Below the pieces are notes generated by a model. That model saw only the letters and a list, made by a program, of their open reading frames with translations, made no database searches and was not told the DNA's origin. A DNA stretch of 7,414 nucleotides from an uncultured Bacilli bacterium (lineage in GTDB: Bacteria > Bacillota_I > Bacilli_A > RF39 > UBA660): contig CAJTKV010000051.1 in assembly GCA_910577075.1 (NCBI GenBank), positions 4,140 through 11,553 on the forward strand, read 5' to 3'. The position numbers were made by a program, and so were the translations under genes. Positions 1 through 5,620 of this stretch are shown one piece after another (within the stretch, counting starts at the first letter, position 1; each line of letters opens with the position of its first letter).

Positions 1-321
1 TACAAAAAGGCAATAGAAGAGTTAGCTAATATTCAAAGCATGAAAAAGGGCATAAATGATGCCAATATCCTCCTAGGAAATGAAAAAAAGGATAACGACT
101 TAAAAGCTTTGGTGCAGGAATTAACAACAGCTCTTGCCAACAATGAGACATTTATCACGGAATTTAAACAAGCTATAGATGAATATATGTCTCTTTTATT
201 AGCTCAAGAAAATAAAGTTTTACCATATGGACCAGAATTAATTCCCGAAAATGACATGAAAATTTTAGAAGATGGCTTAAAAAAATTGAATTTGCATATG
301 GGTAATAGCGAAAATGAATAG
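1..321 (+). CDS. C-terminal part of an unrecognised helical protein (5' end outside window)
   Basis: The reading frame is open from the first base of the window (YKKAIEELANIQ...) and reaches TAG at 319-321. The first internal ATG at 40 has no convincing ribosome binding site, so this is most likely the last 106 residues of a longer protein that starts upstream. The visible part is highly charged and rich in Lys, Glu, Leu and Asn, with no membrane segment or signal peptide, and it looks mostly alpha-helical with possible coiled coil. I do not recognise the family and assign no function. Its stop overlaps the start of the next gene by 8 bases, which implies one transcript and translational coupling, so the two products may act together (inference). 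Confidence 0.7.
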   Translation, partial: YKKAIEELANIQSMKKGINDANILLGNEKKDNDLKALVQELTTALANNETFITEFKQAIDEYMSLLLAQENKVLPYGPELIPENDMKILEDGLKKLNLHMGNSENE

Positions 322-964
322 ATTTGATGAATGTTATAAATCCCTAACTACGGCTCAAAAGAACTTAGTAACTTTAGAGGATAAAATTAAAAAGAATTCG
401 CAAATGATAAAGGATTCTTTGTTATATGATATTCCTGAGCGTTTAAATATGCCTATTGCGGATTTAGCCAATGTCTATGATGAGCGTTATCGCCAAAAGC
501 GCAATTTTTCCCTTAAATTATTTGGGATAGGCTATGTTTCAATAATAGTAATATTTGCTATTATTGCGATTATTACAAAAAGTAATATTGCACCTGCACT
601 ATCATCAATTTTAACGGTATTTACTTGCTTTAATATAAGCGGTTTTTCCAAAGTAAAAAAATTAAGGGGAAGTAAAAAGTTCATTGACGAGGTCTTAGAG
701 ATAAAAAAAGACTGTAATAATGATGATGCCATCTCCTTAAGAGAAACAATCGAATTTTTAGAGGAATATAATGAGCAATTGTTTTCTGAGATAGATGATA
801 GAAAAACAGCTATTGCGGAGTATGAGCAAATGCTTGATGCTGCTCAAAGCAGTTTAGCTAATGAGATAATTTCTAAGCATGGTATAAATGCTGAAATAGA
901 ATTAAATGCAAGCATAAAAAAGAAAAAGCCTAAATCATTGACTAAAATTTATGTAAACAAATAA
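314..964 (+). CDS. Unrecognised membrane protein with two transmembrane helices and flanking coiled coils
   Basis: This 216-residue protein starts at an ATG inside the end of the preceding gene, in a different frame. Residues 1-65 are charged and helical. Two hydrophobic stretches follow, at about 70-88 (SIIVIFAIIAIIT core) and 92-109, joined by a very short turn, which suggests a membrane hairpin. Residues 141-190 are Glu/Leu-rich and probably coiled coil, and the tail is very basic (IKKKKPKS). With a short loop, both the long N- and C-terminal parts should lie on the same side, most simply the cytoplasm (inference). There is no signal peptide or catalytic motif I can name. The overlap with the upstream gene and the hairpin after its stop suggest it is the last gene of an operon. 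Confidence 0.75.
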   Translation: MNRFDECYKSLTTAQKNLVTLEDKIKKNSQMIKDSLLYDIPERLNMPIADLANVYDERYRQKRNFSLKLFGIGYVSIIVIFAIIAIITKSNIAPALSSILTVFTCFNISGFSKVKKLRGSKKFIDEVLEIKKDCNNDDAISLRETIEFLEEYNEQLFSEIDDRKTAIAEYEQMLDAAQSSLANEIISKHGINAEIELNASIKKKKPKSLTKIYVNK

Positions 965-1000
965 AAGTACAACAGTAGGTTATTGTATTTTTATTTTATT
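964..1000 (+). terminator. Possible weak intrinsic terminator after the membrane-protein gene
   Basis: AAAGTACAA (964-972) can pair with TTGTATTTT (983-991), giving nine pairs including one G-U, around a 10-base loop. A T-rich tract follows. The stem is AU-rich and the T tract is interrupted, so termination may be weak. It begins in the TAA stop codon and overlaps the putative -35 region of the next gene. Confidence 0.45.
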
Positions 1001-1011
1001 TTTTATATAAT
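983..1011 (+). promoter_or_regulatory. Putative sigma-A promoter for the helD-like gene
   Basis: A perfect -10 box TATAAT lies at 1006-1011, with a weak -35 candidate TTGTAT at 983-988 and a 17-base spacer. The gene start at 1048 follows, preceded by AGGAGG at 1038-1043. The -10 is convincing. The -35 matches only three of six consensus bases and lies in the arm of the possible terminator hairpin. Confidence 0.5.
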
Positions 1012-1047
1012 GATTTTACTTGGTTTAAAAAAGTAATAGGAGGAAGT

Positions 1048-3015
1048 ATGAATTTAAGTAAAGAAGATTATCTCCTTGAAAAACAAAAACTTGATGATAC
1101 TGTAAAAGAAGTTAATAGACAACTAGATGAAATTGGCGTTAAAGTAACCGACGAATCCGAATCTTTAAAGGAATTTCAAAGATTAAGATGGGAAATTGAT
1201 CAAGAGTTAGATAAAGGAGAACGTTATTCCTTTGTTCAAGAAAACGATTTAAGAATAAATATATTAAATGAACAAACATTAAAAGCTCGAAGATTATATA
1301 AGGTCAAAGATAACCCTTATTTCGGATCAATCATTTTTAATGATGAAAATTTATATATAGGTATTACGTCCATAAAGAGAGATATGGACTATTTGGTCAT
1401 GGATTGGCGTGCTCCTATATCTAGTTTGTTTTATGATTATGAACTAGGTGAGGCATCTTATACATCTCCTGGTGGCACTGAAAGTGGAGTAATTACGCGA
1501 AAACGTCAATATCGCATTGAAAATGGCGAATTAAAGCATGTCTTTGATACAAATATCAATATTGATGATGAGATACTCCAAGAAGTCTTAGCTGAGAGCA
1601 GTAATGAAAAAATGAAAAATATTGTCAATACTATTCAAGCTGAACAAAATGCAATAATTCGCGATGATAAGACGAAGACCATTATCGTTCAAGGTATCGC
1701 TGGATCGGGAAAAACAAGTGTGGCGCTACATAGAATTGCCTTTTTACTATACAAAATGGAATATCTAACCAGTACTAACGTCTTGATATTTTCGCCAAAC
1801 GATGTATTTACGGAATATATATCTAACGTCTTACCAGACCTAGGTGAAGAAAATACCTTGCAAACGACTTACCACAGTTTTGCCGCATCCTTTATCAGTG
1901 AATATTATCGTGTTGAACCATATTCTTCTTTTGTCGAAAGATATTACAAGGGAATTAGACAGGATAATGATCTAATCAAATATAAGTTAAGTGATGATAT
2001 TATTCCGGCACTTGAAGCTTTTACAAAGTATTATACAAAAGCCGCACGTTTCACGAGTGACTTAGAATATAAAGAGACCGTCATTCCCATTATGGAACTT
2101 AATGAATATCTCTTTGAAAGATATGATAAGATGCCTCTCTTTGAAAGAGTAGAACTGATTGCTGAAAAAATAAATAACCGCTATTTTAAGGGAACTAAAA
2201 AGGACTATATCTCGATATTAAGTCGCCTATACAAAATAGCCAACTTTAAAAAAGATTATATCTCTATCTATAAGAATTTCTTTGATTCTTTAATATTCCA
2301 GGATAGTTATAAGGGAAATTATCGCAAGCATGAAAATATGCGCAATTTATCTAAGAAGGTTATTAATTATGAAGATGCCACACCATTTATCTATATGAGG
2401 TGTCTATTAGAGGGATTCCCTTACAAAGTCTATGTAAGGCATGTCGTAATTGATGAAGCCCAAGATTATACCTACTTACAATATAAAATCTTGCGCAAGA
2501 TATTTAAGAAGGCCGAATTTACTATCTTAGGAGATACCAATCAGACGGTTAATCCATATTATCACTATGAAAACTTAAATGTCTTACAAAACATTTTTAC
2601 CGAAGATAGTAAGTACTTAGAACTAAATAAGACATATCGATCTAGTCCAGAAATTATTGAGTATGCCAATAGTGTTTTAGGACTTAATCATGTCAGTGCC
2701 ATAAGAAAAAATATCAATATTCCGGTTATTAAACGCGATATTCACGATTTACAACACATTGGACGTGATATCAAATATTTAAAGGATAAATATAAGAGTG
2801 TAGCCGTCATTACTAAGAGTATTGAGGAAGCTAAATTAATCGCCGCCGAACTTAAGAAAAAATATCCTAAGACATCAGTTATTGATATTGATACGGAAAA
2901 ATATAATAGAGAATTAGTCGTTGCTCCAGCCTATGGCGTTAAAGGCTTGGAGTTTGACTCGGCCATAATAGTTAATAATTTCTCAAGTGATACATGTCAC
3001 GCGAAGCCAACATGA
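1048..3015 (+). CDS. helD: HelD-like superfamily 1 (UvrD/Rep-type) helicase, RNA polymerase recycling factor; 3' end frameshifted
   Basis: In Firmicutes, HelD is an ATP-driven SF1 protein that binds RNA polymerase, reaches into its channels and releases it from stalled or post-termination complexes. The N-terminal 55 residues are a charged coiled coil, as in the HelD arm. A HelD-typical region follows (YFGSIIF, DWRAPISSLFYDY, about 90-130). The helicase motifs come in order: Walker A GIAGSGKT 216-223, Walker B VVIDEAQD 466-473, motif III GDTNQ 495-499, motif IV KTYRSS 528-533 and motif V GVKGLEFD 630-637. The frame then ends in NNFSSDTCHAKPT without motif VI; the expected motif (VTRSQHELIVYE) is in another frame just downstream. 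At 655 residues it is shorter than B. subtilis HelD (about 770). AGGAGG four bases before the ATG supports the start. The family call is secure, but whether the protein is functional is doubtful. Confidence 0.93.
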   Translation: MNLSKEDYLLEKQKLDDTVKEVNRQLDEIGVKVTDESESLKEFQRLRWEIDQELDKGERYSFVQENDLRINILNEQTLKARRLYKVKDNPYFGSIIFNDENLYIGITSIKRDMDYLVMDWRAPISSLFYDYELGEASYTSPGGTESGVITRKRQYRIENGELKHVFDTNINIDDEILQEVLAESSNEKMKNIVNTIQAEQNAIIRDDKTKTIIVQGIAGSGKTSVALHRIAFLLYKMEYLTSTNVLIFSPNDVFTEYISNVLPDLGEENTLQTTYHSFAASFISEYYRVEPYSSFVERYYKGIRQDNDLIKYKLSDDIIPALEAFTKYYTKAARFTSDLEYKETVIPIMELNEYLFERYDKMPLFERVELIAEKINNRYFKGTKKDYISILSRLYKIANFKKDYISIYKNFFDSLIFQDSYKGNYRKHENMRNLSKKVINYEDATPFIYMRCLLEGFPYKVYVRHVVIDEAQDYTYLQYKILRKIFKKAEFTILGDTNQTVNPYYHYENLNVLQNIFTEDSKYLELNKTYRSSPEIIEYANSVLGLNHVSAIRKNINIPVIKRDIHDLQHIGRDIKYLKDKYKSVAVITKSIEEAKLIAAELKKKYPKTSVIDIDTEKYNRELVVAPAYGVKGLEFDSAIIVNNFSSDTCHAKPT

Positions 3016-3034
3016 ACTTATCGTTTATGAATAG
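2972..3034 (+). pseudogene. Displaced 3' end of helD carrying helicase motif VI in another frame
   Basis: The frame one base ahead of the helD frame is open from 2972 to TAG at 3032-3034, and from 2996 reads VTRSQHELIVYE. This matches SF1 motif VI (compare ITRAEEEL in PcrA-type helicases), whose arginine contacts the ATP gamma-phosphate. Only about 12 residues would separate GLEFD from this motif if the frames were joined, roughly ten fewer than I expect for the family. The lesion is therefore probably a short deletion whose length is not a multiple of three, not a single-base change (inference). An assembly error would look the same. Confidence 0.75.
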
Positions 3035-3041
3035 GTAAATC

Positions 3042-3070
3042 TTGTAAAAGATGTCCTAAATTGATATAAT
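3042..3070 (+). promoter_or_regulatory. Sigma-A promoter of the yneF-yceD-rpmF operon
   Basis: TTGTAA (3042-3047) and a perfect TATAAT (3065-3070) are separated by exactly 17 bases. Transcription should start near 3077, leaving a leader of under 20 bases that contains AAAGGAG (3081-3087), seven bases before the yneF ATG. It lies directly behind the broken end of helD. Confidence 0.75.
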
Positions 3071-3094
3071 GTTACTTAGTAAAGGAGATATGGT

Positions 3095-3304
3095 ATGTTA
3101 CATGATATATTGTTAGTCGTATTAGGACTAGTTATAGGGGCTGTAATAGGATTTTTTGTAGCTCGTAAATTTATGATGGGATATTTTAAAAAGAATCCAC
3201 CAATTAATGAAAAAATGATTGAAACTTTGATGACTAGTATGGGTAGAAAACCCAATAGCAAACAAGTAAAACAAGTAATGGCACAGATGAATCGAATGAA
3301 GTAA
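3095..3304 (+). CDS. yneF: UPF0154 family small membrane protein (YneF-like)
   Basis: This 69-residue protein has one N-terminal transmembrane helix (about residues 3-23, LHDILLVVLGLVIGAVIGFF). A short basic link ARKFMMGYFKKNPPINEKM follows, then a helical tail with MGRKPNSKQVKQVMAQMN. The pattern ARK-MM-Y-KKNPPIN-M and M-M-MGxKPS/N-K is the hallmark of UPF0154 (B. subtilis YneF), and the length is normal for the family. The biochemical role of the family is not established. The strong AAAGGAG at seven bases supports the start. It is the first gene of a tight three-gene set with yceD and rpmF; its stop is one base before the yceD ATG, so translation is probably coupled. Confidence 0.93.
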   Translation: MLHDILLVVLGLVIGAVIGFFVARKFMMGYFKKNPPINEKMIETLMTSMGRKPNSKQVKQVMAQMNRMK

Positions 3305-3305
3305 T

Positions 3306-3722
3306 ATGAAAATAGATTTAAATAGATTAAATGCCTATAATATCGTCAATGTCGATAGTGATATTGTGCTCGATAAAGAACTTTATAAAAACACTGATAT
3401 AAGAGATATCAAAAACTTACATATTAAGGGAGATATCTCTATAAATATCAGCGATGAAATAGAAATGGATTTAGAAGTAAGTGGGGTATTTATTTTACCC
3501 TGTGCTATTACTTTGGAAGATGTAGAATATCAATTTACGACTAAAATTGAAGAAATATGTGGAAAATTCAATGATTTTTATGATTTATTCAAAAATAATC
3601 TTGATATTTGTCCAATAATATGGGAAAATATTGTTTCGGAAGTTCCTATGCGTGTTGTTAAGGAAGGAATCAATATTGACGACCTTAATGGCGATGGCTG
3701 GGAATTAGTAAGTAGCGATTAG
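3306..3722 (+). CDS. yceD: YceD/DUF177 family protein, 23S rRNA accumulation / large-subunit assembly factor
   Basis: The 138-residue product has the DUF177 layout. A beta-rich N-terminal half ends in a G-x4-C strand (SGVFILPCAITLEDVEYQF, about 59-77), corresponding to the family's G....C.RCLE region. An acidic helix follows, with the conserved IDL-P-(V/I)-E-(L/I)-LP-like stretch, here DICPIIWENIVSEVPMRVV (100-118). Members of this family are linked to 23S rRNA processing or accumulation and usually lie directly upstream of rpmF, as here. The C-terminal cysteines often found before the end are absent; it reads GINIDDLNGDGWEL instead. The ATG lies one base after the yneF stop with only a weak Shine-Dalgarno, suggesting coupling. 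Family identity rests largely on the rpmF linkage plus this pattern. Confidence 0.85.
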   Translation: MKIDLNRLNAYNIVNVDSDIVLDKELYKNTDIRDIKNLHIKGDISINISDEIEMDLEVSGVFILPCAITLEDVEYQFTTKIEEICGKFNDFYDLFKNNLDICPIIWENIVSEVPMRVVKEGINIDDLNGDGWELVSSD

Positions 3723-3736
3723 ATATTGCAAGTAAG

Positions 3737-3743
3737 AAAGGAG
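3737..3743 (+). promoter_or_regulatory. Ribosome binding site that fixes the rpmF start
   Basis: AAAGGAG ends eight bases before the ATG at 3752. The in-frame GTG at 3743 uses the final G of this site and cannot be the start, so L32 begins MAVPFRR as in other bacteria. Confidence 0.9.
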
Positions 3744-3751
3744 TGGATACT

Positions 3752-3937
3752 ATGGCAGTTCCATTTAGAAGAACTAGTAAAACTAAAAAGAGAATGCGTC
3801 GTACTCATTTAAAGAAAGAATTACCAGGTGTAATTACTTGCCCTAAATGTGGTGCTCCTATTCAACCACACAGAGCTTGTCCTGAGTGTGGCAATTATAA
3901 AGGCAAAAAAGTTATTGAAACTAAAAATGAAGAATAG
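3752..3937 (+). CDS. rpmF: Large-subunit ribosomal protein bL32 (zinc-binding form)
   Basis: This 61-residue basic protein begins MAVPFRRTSKTKKRMRRTH, the standard bL32 N-terminus, and ends with an acidic tail. It has two CxxC pairs (C30/C33 in CPKCG and C43/C46 in CPECG) separated by nine residues, forming the zinc ribbon. This is the zinc-dependent C+ form, not the zinc-free variant some bacteria induce when zinc is scarce. bL32 sits in the 50S subunit near the peptidyl transferase centre. It is the last gene of the operon with yceD, 29 bases downstream, and a good terminator follows. The start is set by the ATG at 3752 and not the upstream GTG. Confidence 0.98.
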   Translation: MAVPFRRTSKTKKRMRRTHLKKELPGVITCPKCGAPIQPHRACPECGNYKGKKVIETKNEE

Positions 3938-3947
3938 TAAATCTAAG

Positions 3948-3973
3948 AAACATCTAGAAATAGGTGTTTTTTT
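3948..3973 (+). terminator. Intrinsic terminator after rpmF
   Basis: AAACATCTA (3948-3956) and TAGGTGTTT (3961-3969) form a nine-pair stem with one G-U pair around a GAAA tetraloop (GNRA type). A run of seven T residues at 3967-3973 follows, partly within the stem. Confidence 0.85.
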
Positions 3974-3974
3974 A

Positions 3975-4003
3975 TTTATTAATAGATAATTTTATAGTAT
4001 AAT
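3975..4003 (+). promoter_or_regulatory. Putative promoter of the two-gene unit at 4025-5278
   Basis: A perfect TATAAT lies at 3998-4003, just after the rpmF terminator. At 17-base spacing the -35 position holds only TTTATT (3975-3980), a poor match, and no TGn extension precedes the -10. Its position between a terminator and a gene with a good ribosome binding site is the main support. Confidence 0.5.
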
Positions 4004-4024
4004 CTTGGTAGAAAGGGTATGGAT

Positions 4025-4381
4025 ATGAATAAGAATAAACAAATACTACGTCATTGTCCAAATTTTTATAAGATTATTAACTTTGAATATTACGATGATG
4101 ATGAACTTTCCAATAAATTAATTGATGTCTACGAAAAATATGTCTTTAAAGTCGACATAAGTGATAAAAATGAAGTAAAGAGACTAGAACAATTAGATTT
4201 AGTTCTAAATAAATATATTGATGATTACTTTTTCCGCAAGGAATTAAAAGTAGAAATGAAAAAAATAAAGGTAAGAAAAGATGAAGATATATTATCGGCA
4301 ATAGTCAACTGGATTATTCGTGTGTTTGATAACTATGAAGTCGGCTATACGCGAAATATTTATTTTTCAAGGTGGTTGTAG
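4025..4381 (+). CDS. Unrecognised 118-residue cytoplasmic protein
   Basis: The protein begins MNKNKQILRHCPNFYKIINFEYY and is rich in Asp, Lys, Tyr and Asn. It has an acidic patch (YYDDDELSNK), mixed helices through the middle (NEVKRLEQLDLVLNKYIDDYFFRKEL) and an aromatic end (DNYEVGYTRNIYFSRWL). There is no signal peptide, transmembrane helix or cysteine motif, and I do not recognise a family. An earlier in-frame ATG at 4019 lies only one base after GAAAGGG (4011-4017), while the ATG at 4025 has the ideal seven-base spacing, so 4025 is preferred. It ends three bases before the next gene, so the two are almost certainly co-transcribed and may be functionally linked (inference). Confidence 0.75.
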   Translation: MNKNKQILRHCPNFYKIINFEYYDDDELSNKLIDVYEKYVFKVDISDKNEVKRLEQLDLVLNKYIDDYFFRKELKVEMKKIKVRKDEDILSAIVNWIIRVFDNYEVGYTRNIYFSRWL

Positions 4382-4384
4382 AAG

Positions 4385-5278
4385 ATGAATCAAGAAGAGT
4401 TTTATTATGAGGGAACAAATCCTAAGAGAGTAAAGATTATTTGTGTGATACTTGTAATTTTATTTATTATTGTAGTTGGAATATATATATATATAAGAAG
4501 TACTTATACTCTAAATGTCAAAAGTAAGGTAATTGTAGAATTAGGAAGTGAAGTATCAAATAACATTACAGATTACATTGATAATAAGATTGCTGATGAA
4601 AAGGATTACACTTTGAATTTAAAAGGCGTATCCATCAGTGATAATAAGTATGATTTAGTTGGAGAATATCAATATAAAGTTAAATACAAATCTATCACTA
4701 AAAAGGGGAAGATAGTCGTTAAAGATACAACTCCTCCAGATGTCGAAATAGAAGAAGCAAAAGTGGGAATAGATGAGGAAATCGAACCCGATGAATTCGT
4801 CAAAAGTTGTGTTGATTATTCCCGCCCTTGTAATGTAGAAGTTAATGGAACAAGTATCGAGGAATTAGTACAGCATGCTGGCACTTATACAGTTAATTTA
4901 GTTATAAGTGATCAATATAACAATAAAGTTAATAAAACCGCCAGTTTAGAGGTTAAAAAGGGATATAGTCGTGCTGATGTGATTCAAAGTGATTTAAAAA
5001 TTGATCATATTGATGAAAAAGTTGAAGATTTTAAAAATGAATTATATATTAAATATGATAAAGCATTAGCTCCCCATGATTTTGAGCATAATGAAGAATA
5101 CCAAACATTAGCTGAGGCCGCAACATCAAGTTTATATAACTATTTGCCAGAGGAATATAAATTGAACAGAGTAGATGATTTCTTATTATTTCCCGTGTTT
5201 AATAAATATAATTATGTAGTTGGCGTAGCAATAAGAGTTACTTTAGATAACGGAAAAACAATGTATCTTTCAAAATAA
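4385..5278 (+). CDS. Single-pass membrane-anchored protein with Ig-like/DUF5011-type extracellular domains
   Basis: In this 297-residue protein, a short charged N-terminus precedes one strong transmembrane helix (about residues 17-37), so the bulk should face outward. Residues 40-114 and 115-191 look like two beta-sandwich modules. The first ends KKGKIVVKDTTPPDVEI; the DTTPP linker and a G-Y/T-x-V/Y-x-Y/L-x-V strand (VGEYQYKVKYK, AGTYTVNLVISD) are typical of HYR/DUF5011-like bacterial Ig domains. C142 and C149 in SCVDYSRPC could form a small disulfide loop. Residues about 197-297 form a separate mixed alpha/beta domain I cannot name, with acidic helices and a beta-rich end (YNYVVGVAIRVTLDNGKTMYL). 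AAGGTGG nine bases upstream supports the start. A cell-envelope role is likely, but the partner or ligand is unknown. Confidence 0.75.
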   Translation: MNQEEFYYEGTNPKRVKIICVILVILFIIVVGIYIYIRSTYTLNVKSKVIVELGSEVSNNITDYIDNKIADEKDYTLNLKGVSISDNKYDLVGEYQYKVKYKSITKKGKIVVKDTTPPDVEIEEAKVGIDEEIEPDEFVKSCVDYSRPCNVEVNGTSIEELVQHAGTYTVNLVISDQYNNKVNKTASLEVKKGYSRADVIQSDLKIDHIDEKVEDFKNELYIKYDKALAPHDFEHNEEYQTLAEAATSSLYNYLPEEYKLNRVDDFLLFPVFNKYNYVVGVAIRVTLDNGKTMYLSK

Positions 5279-5299
5279 GTGCAAGTATGCACTTTTTTT
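5277..5299 (+). terminator. Intrinsic terminator after the Ig-like membrane protein gene
   Basis: AAGTGCA (5277-5283) pairs perfectly with TGCACTT (5288-5294) around a four-base loop, and seven T residues run from 5293 to 5299. The left arm begins inside the TAA stop codon of the gene, a very compact arrangement. Confidence 0.88.
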
Positions 5300-5309
5300 G
5301 TTAAAGATA

Positions 5310-5338
5310 TTGACTAAAGTCAAATATTTTGTTATTAT
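5310..5338 (+). promoter_or_regulatory. Promoter of the tRNA-Met gene
   Basis: TTGACT (5310-5315) and TATTAT (5333-5338) match the sigma-A consensus at five of six bases each, with a 17-base spacer. The mature tRNA starts at 5357, about 19 bases after the -10. The -35 box is also the left arm of a short palindrome, TTGACT-AA-AGTCAA (5310-5323). Confidence 0.8.
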
Positions 5339-5356
5339 TAATTTGCTGCAATAAAT

Positions 5357-5433
5357 GGCGATGTAGCTCAGCTGGCTAGAGCGATCGGTTCATACCCGAT
5401 AGGTCGGGGGTTCGATCCCCTCCGTCGCTACCA
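5357..5433 (+). tRNA. Elongator tRNA-Met, anticodon CAT
   Basis: This 77-base gene includes an encoded CCA at 5431-5433. The acceptor arm GGCGATG pairs with CGTCGCT (with G1-U72 and U6-G67 wobbles). T8 and A9 follow, then a D-stem GCTC/GAGC, a perfect five-pair anticodon stem ATCGG/CCGAT with loop TTCATAC (anticodon 5391-5393), a five-base variable loop and a T-arm with GTTCGATCC. The body closely follows the B. subtilis elongator tRNA-Met as I remember it. The first acceptor pair is G-U and not the mismatched C1-A72 of initiator tRNA, so it is not fMet. A CAT anticodon could also be a lysidine-modified Ile tRNA, but the body argues for Met. It forms a single-gene unit with its own promoter and terminator. 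Confidence 0.96.
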
Positions 5434-5443
5434 AAAGAAAGAT

Positions 5444-5467
5444 ACCTACGTATTTACGTAGGTTTTT
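5444..5467 (+). terminator. Intrinsic terminator after tRNA-Met
   Basis: ACCTACGT (5444-5451) pairs perfectly with ACGTAGGT (5456-5463) around a four-base ATTT loop, followed by TTTTT (5463-5467). It lies ten bases after the tRNA CCA end. Confidence 0.88.
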
Positions 5468-5481
5468 ATATGTCTAGAACT

Positions 5482-5503
5482 ATTTAGGACCCATTTAGGA
5501 CCT
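5482..5503 (+). repeat. Two tandem 11-bp units behind the tRNA gene
   Basis: ATTTAGGACC occurs at 5482-5491 and again at 5493-5502, each followed by one variable base (C, then T). A third partial unit ATTT starts at 5504. The period is exactly 11 bases, about one helical turn. The stretch between the terminator and the next promoter (5468-5565) shows no credible gene. Confidence 0.7.
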
Positions 5504-5565
5504 ATTTTTCTGGCATTTATTATTAAGAAAGGTTACTATTTTAAAAAATAAATTGAAAAAGTATA

Positions 5566-5594
5566 TTGACTAAGATAAAATATAAGAGTATTAT
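5566..5594 (+). promoter_or_regulatory. Promoter of the secreted LRR-CAP protein gene
   Basis: TTGACT (5566-5571) and TATTAT (5589-5594) are separated by 17 bases. Both boxes are identical in sequence and spacing to those of the tRNA-Met promoter upstream. AAAGGAG (5605-5611) sits nine bases before the ATG at 5621. Confidence 0.78.
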
Positions 5595-5620
5595 CAAGAT
5601 AAGAAAAGGAGTTTGGTTAC

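Noticed and set aside
532..732. Reverse-strand open frame of 66 codons
   Set aside because: It lies wholly antisense to the membrane-protein gene at 314-964, has no ribosome binding site, and its hydrophobic content mirrors the transmembrane codons of the real gene.
2981..2995. Programmed ribosomal frameshift in helD
   Set aside because: There is no slippery heptamer or recognisable +1 stimulator here, and the joined product would still be about ten residues short between motifs V and VI.
3013..3015. TGA as tryptophan (mycoplasma-type code) rescuing helD
   Set aside because: Reading through TGA continues in the wrong frame and does not restore motif VI. Other genes here contain TGG and no internal TGA.
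3076..3261. Reverse-strand open frame of 61 codons
   Set aside because: It is antisense to yneF, which is a clear UPF0154 protein with a promoter and a strong ribosome binding site.
3743..3751. GTG start extending L32 by three residues
   Set aside because: The GTG overlaps the Shine-Dalgarno itself, and L32 proteins begin MAVPxR, matching the ATG at 3752.
4019..4024. ATG start two codons upstream of the chosen one
   Set aside because: It lies one base after GAAAGGG, too close for initiation. The next ATG at 4025 has seven-base spacing.
5468..5565. Small gene between the tRNA terminator and the next promoter
   Set aside because: All frames are short, interrupted by stops and lack a ribosome binding site. 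The reverse-strand integrase-like tail is only about two dozen codons long.
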